Shown here: piece by piece, positions 1 to 16,490 of the stretch
Numbering within the stretch: the stretch's first letter is position 1
How the letters are laid out: each line of letters begins with the position of its first letter
NCBI GenBank assembly: GCA_034440575.1
Contig: JAOTOL010001615.1
Span: forward strand, 2,264,001-2,328,000
Reading direction: 5' to 3'
From: Imbricaverruca yamaguchii
Lineage: Eukaryota > Arthropoda > Thecostraca > Neoverrucidae
Length of the DNA: 64,000 nt
Notes under the pieces: generated by a model
What the model was told of the DNA's origin: nothing
The model's input: only the letters and a program-made list of their open reading frames with translations
Database searches by the model: none
Translations under genes and position numbers: made by a program

Positions 1-3000
1 TTTTATCTACCTGATGTGCCCACTCAACATTGTCTGGGTGCAGAACAGCCACCACATGGAAGTACCCCAATATATGACTGACTTTGTCGGTCCAATTGAG
101 CCATGATATTGTGGGCCAGCTGATCATGACCTCATCTGACCTAAAAGGCCTCAGGTCCTGGAATTTGTACTGAAATGAGTTCACTACATCTGTAATCTAC
201 CCTCAAAATTGTGTCCCTATAGCTTCAGTAGTTCCATAAATTTGAGGGGCATGGCACCAAGCCATCTCCCCTCCAGTGCATGCTATGTGAAGAGGCCCTC
301 CAATACTTGTGTTAATCAACATTGCCCTCAACTGTTTGCATGGTAGATTTAGGCCACTTAGTCTGTGGATAGGATACATTTGCAGTTGATGTGCTGTTCA
401 AGATACAACATAAAATTACAACCACACATCTAGAAAATCAGGTTATTACTTCCAAGCAAGGAACCATAGCCCTGGTCATACATGCATGCATTGCACAGAC
501 TGAGACACTGGAGCAGACTGTGTTTGGCATTCCATATCATAATACTCAACTCACACATTTTTGCTGATATTTTGCCTGCCAACTGAAAAATATGCATTTC
601 CAAAGGAAATGAGTGGTCACATCATGCTAGCCCCATCTATAAACAATGCATCAGAGGAAAAATCCACGAATTCATATGCTGCCCCAAGGCACAAATCTAT
701 CATATAAAGTATCATATTTGGACATTTTCAATTGTTTCACAATAGACAAGCCTAAGCTGCACATATGTACTAAAATGTGCCAATTGGAAGCCAACACTAA
801 TTATAGAGCTACATCATACAGGTCCACAGCCTACACACCAAATGGAAGTCCACATATTTTGACCAGTATTTTTTTCAGGGCACCTATTCAATGCATATTT
901 TACTGTGGTAATTTGCATACCTTCTGTAATCAGCACCTGATTATATAGGTTTCCATCAGCAACTCCACGAGTTGATCCAGTGGGGATGAGAACATGGATG
1001 CAGGAACTAAAAAATGTTCGGTATGAAAGAAATAGATGAATGGGTCATTTTCTGTTAATGTTCAATGTTTCATGTATGAATAAAAAAATATTGCAATTCA
1101 TCATGTGGTACGTTAGTGATAGAGCAAATACGTGGAATCATTCATACCTACCCTATTGGTCCCAACGCTCCTGGACGAGATAGGTTTTCGCTCGATCACC
1201 TTACCCCGACGTGGGTTAATCAACCCAATGCATTGTCCCACAAGCCATCACCAACTCATTTTCTCACCTAAAATGTGAGCGAATGCGTAACAAAATTACC
1301 ACTTCTTTGGAGTAAAAGAAATGACGCACGCAAACCGGCAGAAACTCCAGTAAAGAAAGCAGCTCAGGAAATTTTGTAACCACGACCCGGCGCGGATTTT
1401 TAGAGGCGACACTCAGAACAAGAACACAAGGCATTTCTGGCGCTCACCTGTGTGAATTTTGCCTGCTAGTATCTTCTGTAAGCACTAATAAGAGCCCATG
1501 GTGCATCTACCGTAATGTCATAGGACGGCTGTGTCGCGTCCAAGGATGTGATAGTTGACAATTAGCGCTGATAAAACACAGGCTGGGGAATAATTCGAAA
1601 GCCGAAAAATCTGCGACGGGAATGTATTTTTTCTTAATTCTGAATAGTTGCTCTAGTTACTCTGGAGTCTGTTAGGTTAGGACTACTTGGAAAGCTCATG
1701 CAAAGGTTTTTAATGAAAGTATAGGAATCTTCTTCAGGTATTTACTGAGGTAGTAGCAGTTTCCCTCAGCTGACAAATGGCGATGTGATTCAGGTATTAT
1801 TGGAATTTAAGGTAACCAGGAGACAAGATATACATACATTCTACCTGTGAAGCAAGCGAATGGGCTAGATTTGGTTTATTTAGGTTAATTGGGAAATGAA
1901 TGGTTTAGTCCTCAAGGATAGTTAAAGCTTGCTTAGACTAGGTTAGGCTAGGTTTTTAAAACAAGATCTTGAAAATATTTGAGAAGAAATTGGTTGGGAT
2001 TTTTCCACTCAAAAAGGAATTTGTTTTGAATGGTGAATAATTGAAGACTCACAGCCTTCCCCATGCACTGTCAGCATGCCCTCAGGCTCAAATAATCAGT
2101 TCCCACCCCACACACACACACCATAAAAAACCTAACCTAGCTGAATGTAACACCTTTGCTTGCTTCATGGAGGTAGAATGTATGTAAAGCATGTTTCATG
2201 AAGACATGAAGGCACAACAATACCTTGGCTTGTGTGCAAATGCTTACTTATTTATTGGTGATCAAAATAACACCAGGAGGCTTTTAGTTAGATAGGTAAT
2301 GTAGCATACAATGATGCTGAAGTATCATTTTAAATGTAGTGTCACCTAACCTAACTTATTTCAGCTTTTTTTTCTTCAGAAAACAGTTCAAATATGGTTG
2401 AAAAAAGTTTAAATTTTTTTTGGGGATCAGTTTCACACCTGAAAGCTTCACCCAACCAAGCCAAACCCAAACATTTTGTTTTGCAGGGAAGTCCAATATA
2501 TGCAAAGCTTGTTTTGTGAAGGGCTTAGAGTACAAGAATCCAGTCATCTTTGAGGTGGTACTGACATACATAGGTACCTTCCTAGGCACATGCTTGTCTT
2601 CTAGCATATCCCTGAATACCAATTCCAAGAACTATTGTGTGGTGACAGTAAGGTAATGGTCAGTGTCTACCCTTTAATATATGACAATTGATCTACATGT
2701 GAGGTAAGAGTAAATCATATCTACCTTGCACATTGTGATGCCAGTTATTGGATGGCATTCACAGGGGTTGACACACCCTAATACCCCAATAATCATGAGT
2801 ATTACATGGCATTGTGTGTCATGTTCCTCAACACCATCTGAAGGAGCAGCATCATCTTAGTATAATGCATGTGTGTCATTCCACAGCAAATTTGGGCTGA
2901 TAAAATAAGATCTAGTACATTACCTAGCTTGACATTGGTGGTAGTTGTCAGACCAGCTGTAATTTATGGCCTTCAAAGATGTGGTTTTGCATGCATGTAG

Positions 3001-3330
3001 CAATATTAAAATTTTACATGTTTCATTAAGTCATAAATAAAGTCATGGACTCAAATGAAGTCAAGTGTTTGAACTTAATAAGACCCACAATGTATTGCAG
3101 TGGTTTGGCTGATGTGTTGCAGAGGGCTGCCTTAGATGAAGCATGTTCTGTTCTTAGGTAGTATGCAAAAATAGTTTGTACAACTCCAGGACTCCAAAAT
3201 ACAAATTAAACTTTGCACACCACTCACATGTAATATTCATAAAAATCCTCACTGGATGGGTGATATAGTCACCTGTTATTTTCCCATTGGTATGATTTCC
3301 ATAGCATTTACAATCTTCCACATTTCATTT
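1..3330. other. AT-rich stretch, no gene recognised
   Basis: No open frame here resembles a known family and none is flanked by convincing splice sites. Several short TTAGG-like runs occur around 1670-1960, 2130 and 2345. The stretch is richer in A and T than most of the window and could be intergenic DNA, a long intron, or 3' untranslated sequence of a minus-strand neighbour. Confidence 0.5.
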
Positions 3331-3708
3331 TCATTTTATTGACACCCAACAGCACAGGACATAATTTGACATATAGATAGCCAAGACATCATGAATGTCT
3401 TGTCTTGATATCTCCACTGTATTAAAATACATTCCTGGACACTGATATTTGAATTCAGCTCGGGTAGTTCTTTTTAGGTTGGAGACAGCCACCAGTTGGT
3501 AATTATTGATGGCAGGGCACTTGGCCACTAACACAAATGATAAGGCTCCAGTTAAACACCAACAGGTATTGCAGTATTCCAGGCATCTGGATTGGAAAGG
3601 CATCTTTATCTTCTGGAAATCTATCTTTGAAAATTCACATTGTATAGCCCAATGTGCAATGCCACATTGTTTAACCATCAGGAAAACATGGATATAACAA
3701 TTCACCAC
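3331..3708 (-). CDS. unrecognised open frame, possibly 3' end of a minus-strand transcript
   Basis: A 125-codon minus-strand frame, cysteine-rich, ends in CCWVSIK. An AATAAA motif (minus strand, 3335-3340) overlaps the stop. I do not recognise the protein, and no splice acceptor or homologous domain supports it. It may be chance, or the last exon or 3' untranslated region of a gene lying upstream on the minus strand. It lies head-to-head with ARL2BP, which starts about 330 bases away. Confidence 0.15.
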   Translation of the reverse strand: MVNCYIHVFLMVKQCGIAHWAIQCEFSKIDFQKIKMPFQSRCLEYCNTCWCLTGALSFVLVAKCPAINNYQLVAVSNLKRTTRAEFKYQCPGMYFNTVEISRQDIHDVLAIYMSNYVLCCWVSIK

Positions 3709-4014
3709 AGGAACCTTCCAGGGTATTTTCCCTCAAAATGAACGGAGCACACAAAAAATGAACGTAGATCACTATCCTCTTGTTCCCATTATTTCATTCA
3801 TATTCATATGCATCATATTATGCATCAATAATTAAGTTATCTAATTAGTGTCCAATTAGTCGTACAGCTGCATTTCCCCCCTTCTCAGGTTGCACCAGGT
3901 TGTGATACGTTCATGCTATGTGTATCTGTGGAGATTGTCAGATATGCCACATACACATTTCAGCAGTGATTGATTGTATCAGTGCCATGACCTGTTGAGG
4001 TGGAATTAAAAGGA

Positions 4015-4033
4015 TATTTTTTAGTTTTTACAG
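4015..4033 (+). promoter_or_regulatory. 3' splice site directly before the ARL2BP start codon
   Basis: A T-rich tract ends in TTTTTACAG and the next three bases are the ATG. This looks like a strong acceptor, so the mRNA probably has an upstream non-coding exon, or an alternative N-terminal exon, somewhere before 4015. I could not locate it. Confidence 0.6.
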
Positions 4034-8454
<4,421 letters not shown>

Positions 8455-9210
8455 CTTCTGCCACTCAGTGGCCTGACAATCATCCAAAGACATTTCCACC
8501 AGGGGGCACCATTGGTCGCCTGAAAACATAGTCTAGCCTGGCGTGTGCTGCTCTGTGGCCTCTTCTGCCATCCAGAGACAATGCCACCACGGGCGCACAG
8601 CTGGCCGCCCGAGCACATGTACATTCACCCATCGAAACTGACCTCTTGCCAAGGTCTCTAGTCACGGCACGTACTCATCATCGGTGTCAACCTCTAGTCT
8701 TGGAATGGACCACCGGCCACGGCCATGGGCCGGCGGCATGTGAATCAACTTGTGGCCCCGGATTTGGAACTCAGACGAAAGGAATGGACACTGGTGCAGA
8801 AGACTGGACGTCACCTGTCTGGACGCAGGCTCCTGTGTACCATGACTATGAGCCACTTAAGATTGCGCTCAGTTATCGACAAGCAACACCATGGAGTGGA
8901 AGGGACCAGCGCTTTGATTGCTGTGTGGCTCAATATTGTGCTTTGCAGTGAGAGCCACTGGCTGTGATCTAATAATCCTTAGTCTCGTGTATTCATCGCT
9001 GAACAGATTGCATGCACACCTTGTTATTTAAAAGCTTCACTTCCTCGCTTCGCATTCACGTCGTATGGTATGGTGTAGATGTCATATCGGTTCGTTAATC
9101 CGTCCAATGGTCGCACATGCGGCTTGCGATAACCATGGTTTTACTGCTGTTGTGTCAACGAATTAGATGTTTGTTGTTCGTCAAATAAATGGCTTCAGTC
9201 AAATCACATC
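8455..9210 (+). other. ARL2BP 3' untranslated region (predicted)
   Basis: No further exon-like frames are seen after the TAA. The first good polyadenylation signal, AATAAA, is at 9184-9189, so cleavage is expected near 9205-9215. Confidence 0.55.
9184..9189 (+). terminator. polyadenylation signal AATAAA
   Basis: Canonical hexamer about 730 bases after the ARL2BP stop codon. It is the most plausible end for this transcript in the sequence before the TA microsatellite. Confidence 0.5.
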
Positions 9211-9305
9211 TGGCCGTAATTCCATTGTCGGGTTCAAGACATCGATTTCAGTGTTTAATATGGAGCGACATTGATCAGTTTTACATGTGACCACAGCAAA
9301 ACCAA

Positions 9306-9470
<165 letters not shown>

Positions 9471-10266
9471 TATTAATATGCCCTGGTATGTGCCATTGAG
9501 CTGATATCTTGAGGCCATTTTACAGCCCCGTTTAGGGGGCGGAAGGTAAGATATAGCTTACCTCCATCTTCAGTCCATGGGGGGGGGGCATGACCCGTAG
9601 CCCCCAGATTCCGTAGTTTCAGCATAAGCTTAATGAATTGTTTGCTTTGAGCAATGAACCTAACAGCCCATTTCGGCCCCTCCGGGCAGTGGTGGATTCA
9701 GGACGCGGGCAGGCTGGGAGAATGTACCCCCTCCATATGGAGATGAGACGCCCCCCTAACGCGGAAGTGGCGTCCCTCCAGGGCACTCGAGTGCACTCCC
9801 ACCTTATACATTTCTGAGAAAAAAAAATCGGGTATCTGCCCCCTTCGAAGGCAGGGGCGGTGCGGGTCGCCCAACGTCAACCACCTAGATATACGACACA
9901 TGACTGGCATGATTACTACGGTGCACCGTATTCTAGGGTCTGATTTTCTAAGACTCCCCAACTAATAGTACTCGAAATATAACAGCTTCCGCCAGGGCTA
10001 GGGACGTGCCGCGAACTCTCAAGGACTCTGCCTGGGGCCAAGTCCTTATTTACACAACATATTTTCCGATTGAATGTGAAAAATGACAAATTTGCCTAAC
10101 ATCAACCGAGCGCAAACGATGGGTACAAAATCACCAACCTACCCACTTGAGATCTCTAGCCATGGCTTCCGTGTACTCTGTCAAGCTTGAAAAACTGATT
10201 TTCGCGCAAATCGTTCGTCGTTAGTCGGAACTGATCCGGGCGTACACGGCCGCTTACATGTTCTGT
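9471..10266. other. no gene recognised
   Basis: Unique sequence with short G runs and no coding exon, RNA gene or repeat family that I can identify. Confidence 0.5.
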
Positions 10267-10357
10267 GGATAGGTGACAGCACCGTCGCACCAGCTTCGTC
10301 CGATTCCGATACGCACCGATGTTTACCTATTTTATGGATAGGTGACAGCACCGTCGC
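10267..10357 (+). repeat. 22-bp direct repeat, 69 bp apart
   Basis: GGATAGGTGACAGCACCG and four further identical bases occur at 10267 and again at 10336. The flanks are only partly similar, so it may be an old two-copy tandem duplication. Confidence 0.7.
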
Positions 10358-11002
10358 CACGGCGTTCGGCTCCGCGCGCTGCTGATGCAGCAGCAGTGTG
10401 TTTCGTTGTGTGGACAGAGGAGGGCTGCTCGGTGAAAGTTTTGGCGCCGCACCTCGTGCCAGCTGAGCGAGCAGGTGCGATCAGAGCGACGTCGGCTTCT
10501 TCCGTACGAGGTGGGTCACCGCCTGCAGCACTGCCTGGTTGTAATCGGCGTGCAGGCTGAGATGTCGTGATTACTGCATTGCCGGGACTGCAGGAATATC
10601 ATTGAATTAGCCATTTTACCTTGACACCTTCCATCAGGACCCTGGTGGAAAGTGGACATATAACCAAAAATCCTGGCGGCTGCTCCCCTCCTGAGTGGGG
10701 CTCGACGGTAAAAATGGCATGAACAGAGACCGATTTCGGCGCACTAGGCGCACCGAAAATTTCTGATTTTGCACGATGAAAATCTAAAAAATTATTATTT
10801 GATCTAGTGCATCTCTGGTTACTATGGCAGGGCAAGGGCGGGCTCTGGGTCCCTCCCTTGACTGCGCATCTGCTTTCCATACAACTGTATAGCCCTGGTG
10901 TTAAATGTCTTGCGAAGCTGTTTAGGCACGAGGAGCCCCTAAACATGTATTCGCCATTTACCTAAAATTGAAACTTTAATTATATATTTTGTCTCGTGGT
11001 GT
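10358..11002. other. no gene recognised
   Basis: Includes a GC-rich open frame (10342-10560) of alanine/arginine-rich character with no recognisable domain. Nothing else stands out. Confidence 0.45.
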
Positions 11003-11260
11003 GGGCTCTCCTCTTTTCTTTCCTTCCCTCCTCTCTCCCCTCTCCTCTCTTCTCTCCTCTCCTCTCTCTTGTCCCCTATCTCCTCTCCTCTCCTCTCTCC
11101 TCTCATCACTCATCTCTCCTCTCATCATTCATCTCTCCTCTCTCCTCTCTCCTCTCTCCTCTCTCCGCTCTCCTCTCTCCTCTCTCCTCTCTCCTCTCCT
11201 CGCTCCTCTCCTCTCTCCTCTCTTCTCTTCTCTCTCTCTATCTCCCTCTCTTCCCCTCTT
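11003..11260 (+). repeat. CT-rich polypyrimidine tract
   Basis: About 250 bases of CTCCTCTCTC-type repeats, almost pure pyrimidine on the plus strand. Such tracts can form triplex (H-DNA). The serine/leucine-rich open frames over it are repeat artefacts. Confidence 0.95.
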
Positions 11261-11680
11261 CCTGCCATGCACACGCACGCTCACAAGAACACACGCTGGC
11301 ACACCATATTAAATGTAATGCCATACATGCGTGCACTTACCTATGCCTTACTCGCACGCCCCGGCAAGGTGGTCATAATTGGTACCTTTCTCCAGTCTCG
11401 ACGTAAGGAGTTGGTCCCACATGCTATTGTACGAAGTTGGGAGGATTAATGGGCTGAAATAGGTCTCCGTTTGGCGAACTACATTGGAGGAGGGGAGGGA
11501 CGAAAAGCGCGTTTCTAAGTAAGCACAACGAACTACCCGAAAACGGTCATGCCACCTGTTCTTTGTGAAAGGTCAGTCCGGTCACACGCGTAACCGGTCA
11601 CGACCGTTCACAAAGTCAGGAAGCAAATTTGCTTTGCACATGGATTGCTGCACATGGATTGCTGCTTTGTCTTAAGGAGA

Positions 11681-11739
11681 TGGGCGCTACATGAACGAGC
11701 CAATCGATGCACCCCTAGACTCCAATAACCAACCAACTG
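11681..11739 (+). mobile_element. LINE 3' end fragment (hairpin plus tail)
   Basis: TGGGCGCTACATGAAC, then ATCGATGCACCCCTA, then CAATAACCAACCAAC: the 3' terminal hairpin and tail of the I-type LINE at 40400-46700. A Val-like SINE follows within ten bases. Confidence 0.7.
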
Positions 11740-11746
11740 TTCTAAT

Positions 11747-11909
11747 GGGACGAGTATTCTAGGGGTAAGTTGCCTGTTTCACAATCGAAAGGTGGATTCG
11801 AGTTGCATCTGCTGCTTCCCTTCGCCCGCGGCCAATCGGCGTGAGTGATTGGCGACGCTACATGACTCAGCGGTCGATATGTCGTAGAACAAATAACCAA
11901 CCAACCAAT
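11747..11909 (+). mobile_element. SINE, Val-tRNA-like family (SINE-1)
   Basis: Head GGGACGAGTATTCTAGGGG (A-box region), degenerate B-box GGATTCGAGTTGC, body GCCAATCGGCGTGAG and TTGGCGACGCTACATGAC, tail GTCGATATGTCG then AATAACCAACCAACC. Same order as the copies at 14427, 29503, 50283 and 57005. Confidence 0.88.
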
Positions 11910-12169
11910 TAACCTGATCTGTGCTAACAGCTAATATGCTGTTATGTAACATACATGTTACACAGCATCTAAGTCTGGCAATCTGGCGTAACTACATGGT
12001 CCATCAATTCAGCACCCGACATATTGCACACTTGCACATCGTGCCTTGTCTTTTTGTATTTGTAATTGCAACAAACCAATATATTGGTCCATTGGTATCC
12101 GATTGAGTCGCAGCAGTCGAAAAGAAACGCCACACAAAAACGAGCGTGAACGAGCGCAGCAAAGTAACA

Positions 12170-12480
12170 GTATAAAGGCAAGACACGGGTCACGCGCCCA
12201 GTCAGTTTAAGGGACGTTAGTATTGACACGGACAAGCTTCGTGACTGAGAAGCGGTGGTGGCCGACGGCAGTACGTTCCAAGACGAGGCTGCTCGGACGG
12301 AGAAAGCTCTTCGTGACATGCTGAGGCGGTAAGTCGGTGGCTCCAGTGCCCCAGCCACTGTCGTACCGGTGTAACGCCGGAAGACGTCCGACCGCTGCCT
12401 GAACGGAGACCGGATCTCCTCAGAGGCACTCCTGTTGAGGCTTCTAGGCGCGGCGGGTGACAAGGCCACACACACACACT
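12170..12480 (-). pseudogene. C-terminal remnant of a non-LTR retrotransposon reverse transcriptase
   Basis: The minus-strand frame reads RRAFSVRAASSWNVLP followed by SQSRSLSVSILTSLKL. This is the characteristic C-terminal tail of CR1/RTE-like LINE polyproteins (RRAFSxxAPxLWNxLP, then a SLxxFKxxLK helix). It is a different lineage from the RNase H-bearing LINEs elsewhere in the window. No catalytic RT motif lies nearby, so only the 3' end inserted or survived. Confidence 0.7.
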
Positions 12481-13649
12481 ACGCCAGGCCAGCGCCGTTA
12501 CTGTCGGCGAGATGTGATCGCGAAGGGGCGTTCGTATTGTCTAAGGTTTACAACTTTTAACGTTCATAAGTTTTCAGATTGGAAGTTAACTTCTAAAACA
12601 TCCAGGATAGGAGGTGTTCATGTTTTCTAAAGTTCATGTTTTATAAATTGCAAGTTTTAAAAGCTAGCTTTCAACATTAGAAATTATGAACGTTAGAAGT
12701 TTTGAACTGGAGAACATACGGTACTCCGCCGATCACGAAGGCGAGCCTCATCGTGGTCAGATGGACGGGATAAAACTTGTGCAAATCCTTGGTCCCTTGC
12801 ACAGTCAAGAACTTAAAGAAGCGTGCCTGATTGATATAGGTTACTTCCAAGACTTGCCCTTGCAATCAAAGATAAACTGGATCACTGAAATAAACCTGCT
12901 GGGAAGAAATTCGAACATTGCTCGCACCGTTACAATTTTGTTGCGATATGGACGGGTCTGACTTTCCTTAGTCGTAGCCCTCTTGGCCGTTCCCCAACGC
13001 CATCACAGACATTTTCCTCATGCGATGTCCCATAGTGCCAATCATAGTTCAAGTAAAAGCCCTGGTGGTGAAAAGCATTTTCGCAAAGTTAAATCGGTTT
13101 TGTATATTGAACTACTCAACCACCCGAAGAGTAATGAATTGTGTCCAAGTTTCGGATGTGTAGTTTCAGGGTCGGTAACATATACCCCCATCCACTCACC
13201 CACCCACCAAAAAAGGCATGTACCATGCCTGCATTGTTTGAGGCATCGGTAGTGAAGTAAACTCTTTAGTGGCGTGTCGTGTTGCCCTCCCGCCAGCAGT
13301 CGGCGGACGGGTGCACTGCGGCTTGGGTTGCCTGCCAATGAACGACCTGGGGAAGATAGAATAAACGAATGATGTTCACATAAATATCGGACAATTACTA
13401 CCACTCCCGAAGGAACTGCTCTGGTTGCGTTATGCGTGTAAACTACGGCAGTTCGCACAACGTCCAACATATCGGTCAGCATTTTCGCGGTGTGTTCAGA
13501 ATCTGTTTAGAGGAAGGCAACACGGAAATGCCTTACCTTTTGCATCAGAATTCGCGCGTTATTCCTGGAATACAGCATCAGATTGCGCGGGGTAATGCGT
13601 GTAACATCATTGAAAAGTGTTCCCTGGAAATAGGCCTCGCCAAATATCG
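12481..13649. other. no gene recognised
   Basis: Several 80-150 codon open frames occur but none has a recognisable domain. The first 150 bases have a loosely repeated AAGTTTTAAACGTT-like motif. Confidence 0.45.
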
Positions 13650-14855
13650 ACGTATCATTGTCATGTATGAGGAAAGACTACGTCGTTCAGCAAGAGTTGA
13701 GACTGCGGGAACTAGCACATATTACATCATGCCAAAGTTATACCCCGACGTACACGGATGGCTTGAAGGCCTGCACTGGTGTTGGAAGTGCCTATGTGAT
13801 GGGCACTTTGATTAGAAACTTCTCTCTTCTAGCCTACGCCTCTGTCTACACATCGGAGCTAGTCGCCATAAACAAAGCACTTAGTGTTTTTTAAACAACC
13901 AATGATGAGCGACACGTGTTATTTAGCGACTTGCTCAGCTGCTTGCTCGCACTGGGAGGGACTTCATCCACTAAACCAAATATTACAGGAATTTCTGGTC
14001 TGTCTCACTTCTTGACCATAAGTGACAAGGAAGGAGTTTTATGCTGGATTTCGAGTCATGTTGGAATTTGTGGCAACCAGGCCGCCGATGCTGCAGCAAA
14101 GCGTACCACTCAGGCACTTTACACACGAAGTATCTCGCTCCCTGCCTCTGACTTATATCCACAAATTAAGGGCTTGGTCTTCGTCATCACATGCAAATAG
14201 ACGGAACGAGATTGCACTGTGCCGCTTGCGAATTCGTCACACCTACGACACACACTGTTACCTTCTGACCGGCAGTGACAGTCAGATATGCCCAAGGTGC
14301 CACGACACACTGTCAGTGCGACATGTATTGATTTCCTGTCGCTGATTTAACAAGGAATGAGGACGCCACTTTGGGTGTGTCTCTCTCTCTCTCCTTAGGG
14401 AAGCTTTGTGCAACGAATCTCACGTTGGGACGAATAGCCTAGGGGTAAGTCGCTCGTCTCACAATCGAAAGGTTGTGGGCCCGAATCTCACCTGTCGCTA
14501 CTCTTCTGATGATCAATCGGCGTGAGAGATTGGCGACGCTACATGACTCAGGGGTCGATGTGCCGTAAAGCCAATAACCAACGAACCAACGAGTCTCCAA
14601 TTGTTTAATCGGGGCAGTTCTTCCGCTTCTTACTAGAAATAAAGATTTCTGTAGCATATGCTACTAATTAATTATTTGTTAACCAACAACATGAGGTTCG
14701 TAGCATGGCATGGTATCGCTCCTGTACTTGACCTCGTACATGCCGTTTTGACTGACTTTTGTTTGCATTTTGCTGTTTGTCTGACGATATTATGGGCGCT
14801 ACATGACCGACGTAGTCGATGTGCCCCTAAACCCCAGTTACCAACCAACCAACCC
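13650..14855 (+). mobile_element. 5'-truncated I-type LINE copy, RNase H to 3' end, carrying a nested SINE
   Basis: Reads the RNase H domain: YTDGLKACTGVGSAYV (first catalytic Asp), SVYTSELVAINKAL (Glu), FSDLLSCLLAL (Asp), SSHVGICGNQAADAAAKR (His, Asp). The C-terminal zinc-binding region follows (ALCRLRIRHTY, CPRCHDTLSVRHVLISC) in a shifted frame. Compared with the full-length copy at 40400-46700 it has several frameshifts and a stop after NKALSVF. A SINE-1 interrupts it at 14427-14590; LINE similarity resumes with CAATTGTTTAATCGGGGC and ends in the hairpin GGGCGCTACATGACC / GTGCCC and ACCAACCAACC at 14855. Confidence 0.88.
14427..14590 (+). mobile_element. SINE-1 nested in the LINE fragment
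   Basis: GGGACGAATAGCCTAGGGG head, CTCACAATCGAAAGG anticodon-arm-like block, CCAATCGGCGTGAGAG body, tail CCAATAACCAACGAACC. Near-identical 13-bp flanks (14411-14423 and 14587-14599) are a slightly diverged target-site duplication, and LINE sequence continues on both sides. Confidence 0.9.
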
Positions 14856-15599
14856 GGAGGAACTGAATCTCCAAGATCGCTGAAAGCGTGGCTTTTTAGT
14901 TTTTAGATACAATGGTACTTGGTTAGCCGAAATATGCACTGGTTCAGCATGGATTCTTCCTGTTACTTAATCTGATCAATCAGCATGCACCAGTCAGTAC
15001 CGACCCATTGGTGATAGCAGATTTCCTCATGTAAGTTCCCGTTACTCGTGTTCCAATAATTCCAGAAAGAACGTCACTCCTGGTCAGCTATTGGATCCTT
15101 GCAGCATGCATGGATACAATTAGCTATCAGTGCTGCACTCAGCATGATCCATGAGGTCATAATAAGTCAGCTCTTTGATACCAATCTTCAAGAATTAATT
15201 TTGCGCTTTGGTGGTAAGTGCGTTCGCAGTCGCTGTGAGAGTAATTGCGCCTGTCTGCCGCCCACGAGCGCGCAGTCTCAGACACCGGGACGGTAAACGG
15301 TGCGCCATACGTTAGCTTTGTGGCAGTTCAATGGATCCAGGCAGTATGGAACTTCCCATTGTTAAAATGACGCAAGAATCCACAACCAGCTATCTACTGA
15401 TAACCTGCCGACCATCGCGACACACGAAACACAAATGCGTGTCCCCGGATTCCCTACACGAATATTTCGTGGCTTCCTGTTTATCACAGCTATTAAGCGG
15501 GTTTTATGTTAGTGTCACCTTGTATAGGCTAGCAATCCAATCAGCACAAGCACACATCCTTCAAAGGAAGTTGTTCTGTGTGAAGTGCTGCTTGTGTTA
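14856..15599. other. no gene recognised
   Basis: Unique sequence up to the DNA transposon. The last hundred bases may belong to the outermost part of its inverted terminus, but similarity there is weak. Confidence 0.45.
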
Positions 15600-15846
15600 G
15601 CCATAATACAAGTAGCAATAGAGGCACTCCATGGTAACTCAACCGGTGGGTGCCGTCCGAACATTTCTTATTTTCTTGAAAAGTTGTGTACCGGGGCTTT
15701 CAAGGGCGAATAATTAATTCATGATGAGAAAAATTCCCCCCAAATTATTTCCCAAGATACAGTCTTGGCAAATTTTCTAAGGTCAGTGAGGAGGCCTAAG
15801 TTTGACGACCTATAATTCCGAGGCTAAGAGAACTATTTCGTTGAAC
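15600..15846 (+). repeat. left terminal inverted repeat of the DNA transposon
   Basis: Shares with the right end, in inverse orientation, ATTTTCTTGAAAAGTTGTGT, GGGGCTTTCAA, TTTCCCAAGATAC, GGTCAGTGAGGAGGC and CTATTTCGTTGAAC. There is a 10-base length difference after GTAACTCAACCG. Confidence 0.88.
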
Positions 15847-15917
15847 ATTTTTTAGTTGAATTGGGATGAACCAAGGAAGATGTTGGCTATCTCTGATTTT
15901 CGATTTTCAATTTACTA

Positions 15918-16400
15918 GGTCACGTGACCTCGTGACATATCTTTTACGGCGTGACCTTGACCTTTTGGATGCTGAAATTATAACTTTCGTCTGATGACGA
16001 TTTGAGCCCCCTTCAGGCCATTTCAAATAAATAAATACAAAACGTGGGGTTCGACCTGTAAAAAGTACTGGGCATCGCAATGCCGACACAACACGCTGGT
16101 TGGGCCCCCTGTCCGTCGATAACTTTGCATCTATTCGGCGTACGGTTTCGAAATGGTCCAGAGTGGCTCACGACGACGAAACCTGTCGGTTGGTGCCTGT
16201 TATGCTGCCATCAGGTCATAAGGTGACATTAACATTAGGTGTTCAAGGTCAATGGATCTGCGGTCACGAATTTATTTCTGGCTAAAACTGTATCCATAAA
16301 TGAGCTAAGCAGCTGAACTCAATGCTATTGTGTTCGTCACATCGAGACGGTTGCAGTGATACGTGGGATGACCCGATGGGTCAAGTTAGGTCACGTGACC
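15918..16400. repeat. two copies of a 12-bp palindrome (15918-15929, 16389-16400)
   Basis: GGTCACGTGACC occurs twice, perfectly, between the left terminus and the transposase-like gene. The second is followed by TGAGGTCAGGTCACC. They could be subterminal transposase-binding sites; each also holds a CACGTG E-box. Confidence 0.6.
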
Positions 16401-16490
16401 TGAGGTCAGGTCACCGATACAATTACAGGTGCCTATTGACATATACATATACCTATCGATAGAACAACACGACACCAGCGCACCAACATA

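Noticed and set aside
10989..11449. Serine/leucine-rich proteins of 107-136 codons
   Set aside because: Translations of a CT polypyrimidine tract in three frames.
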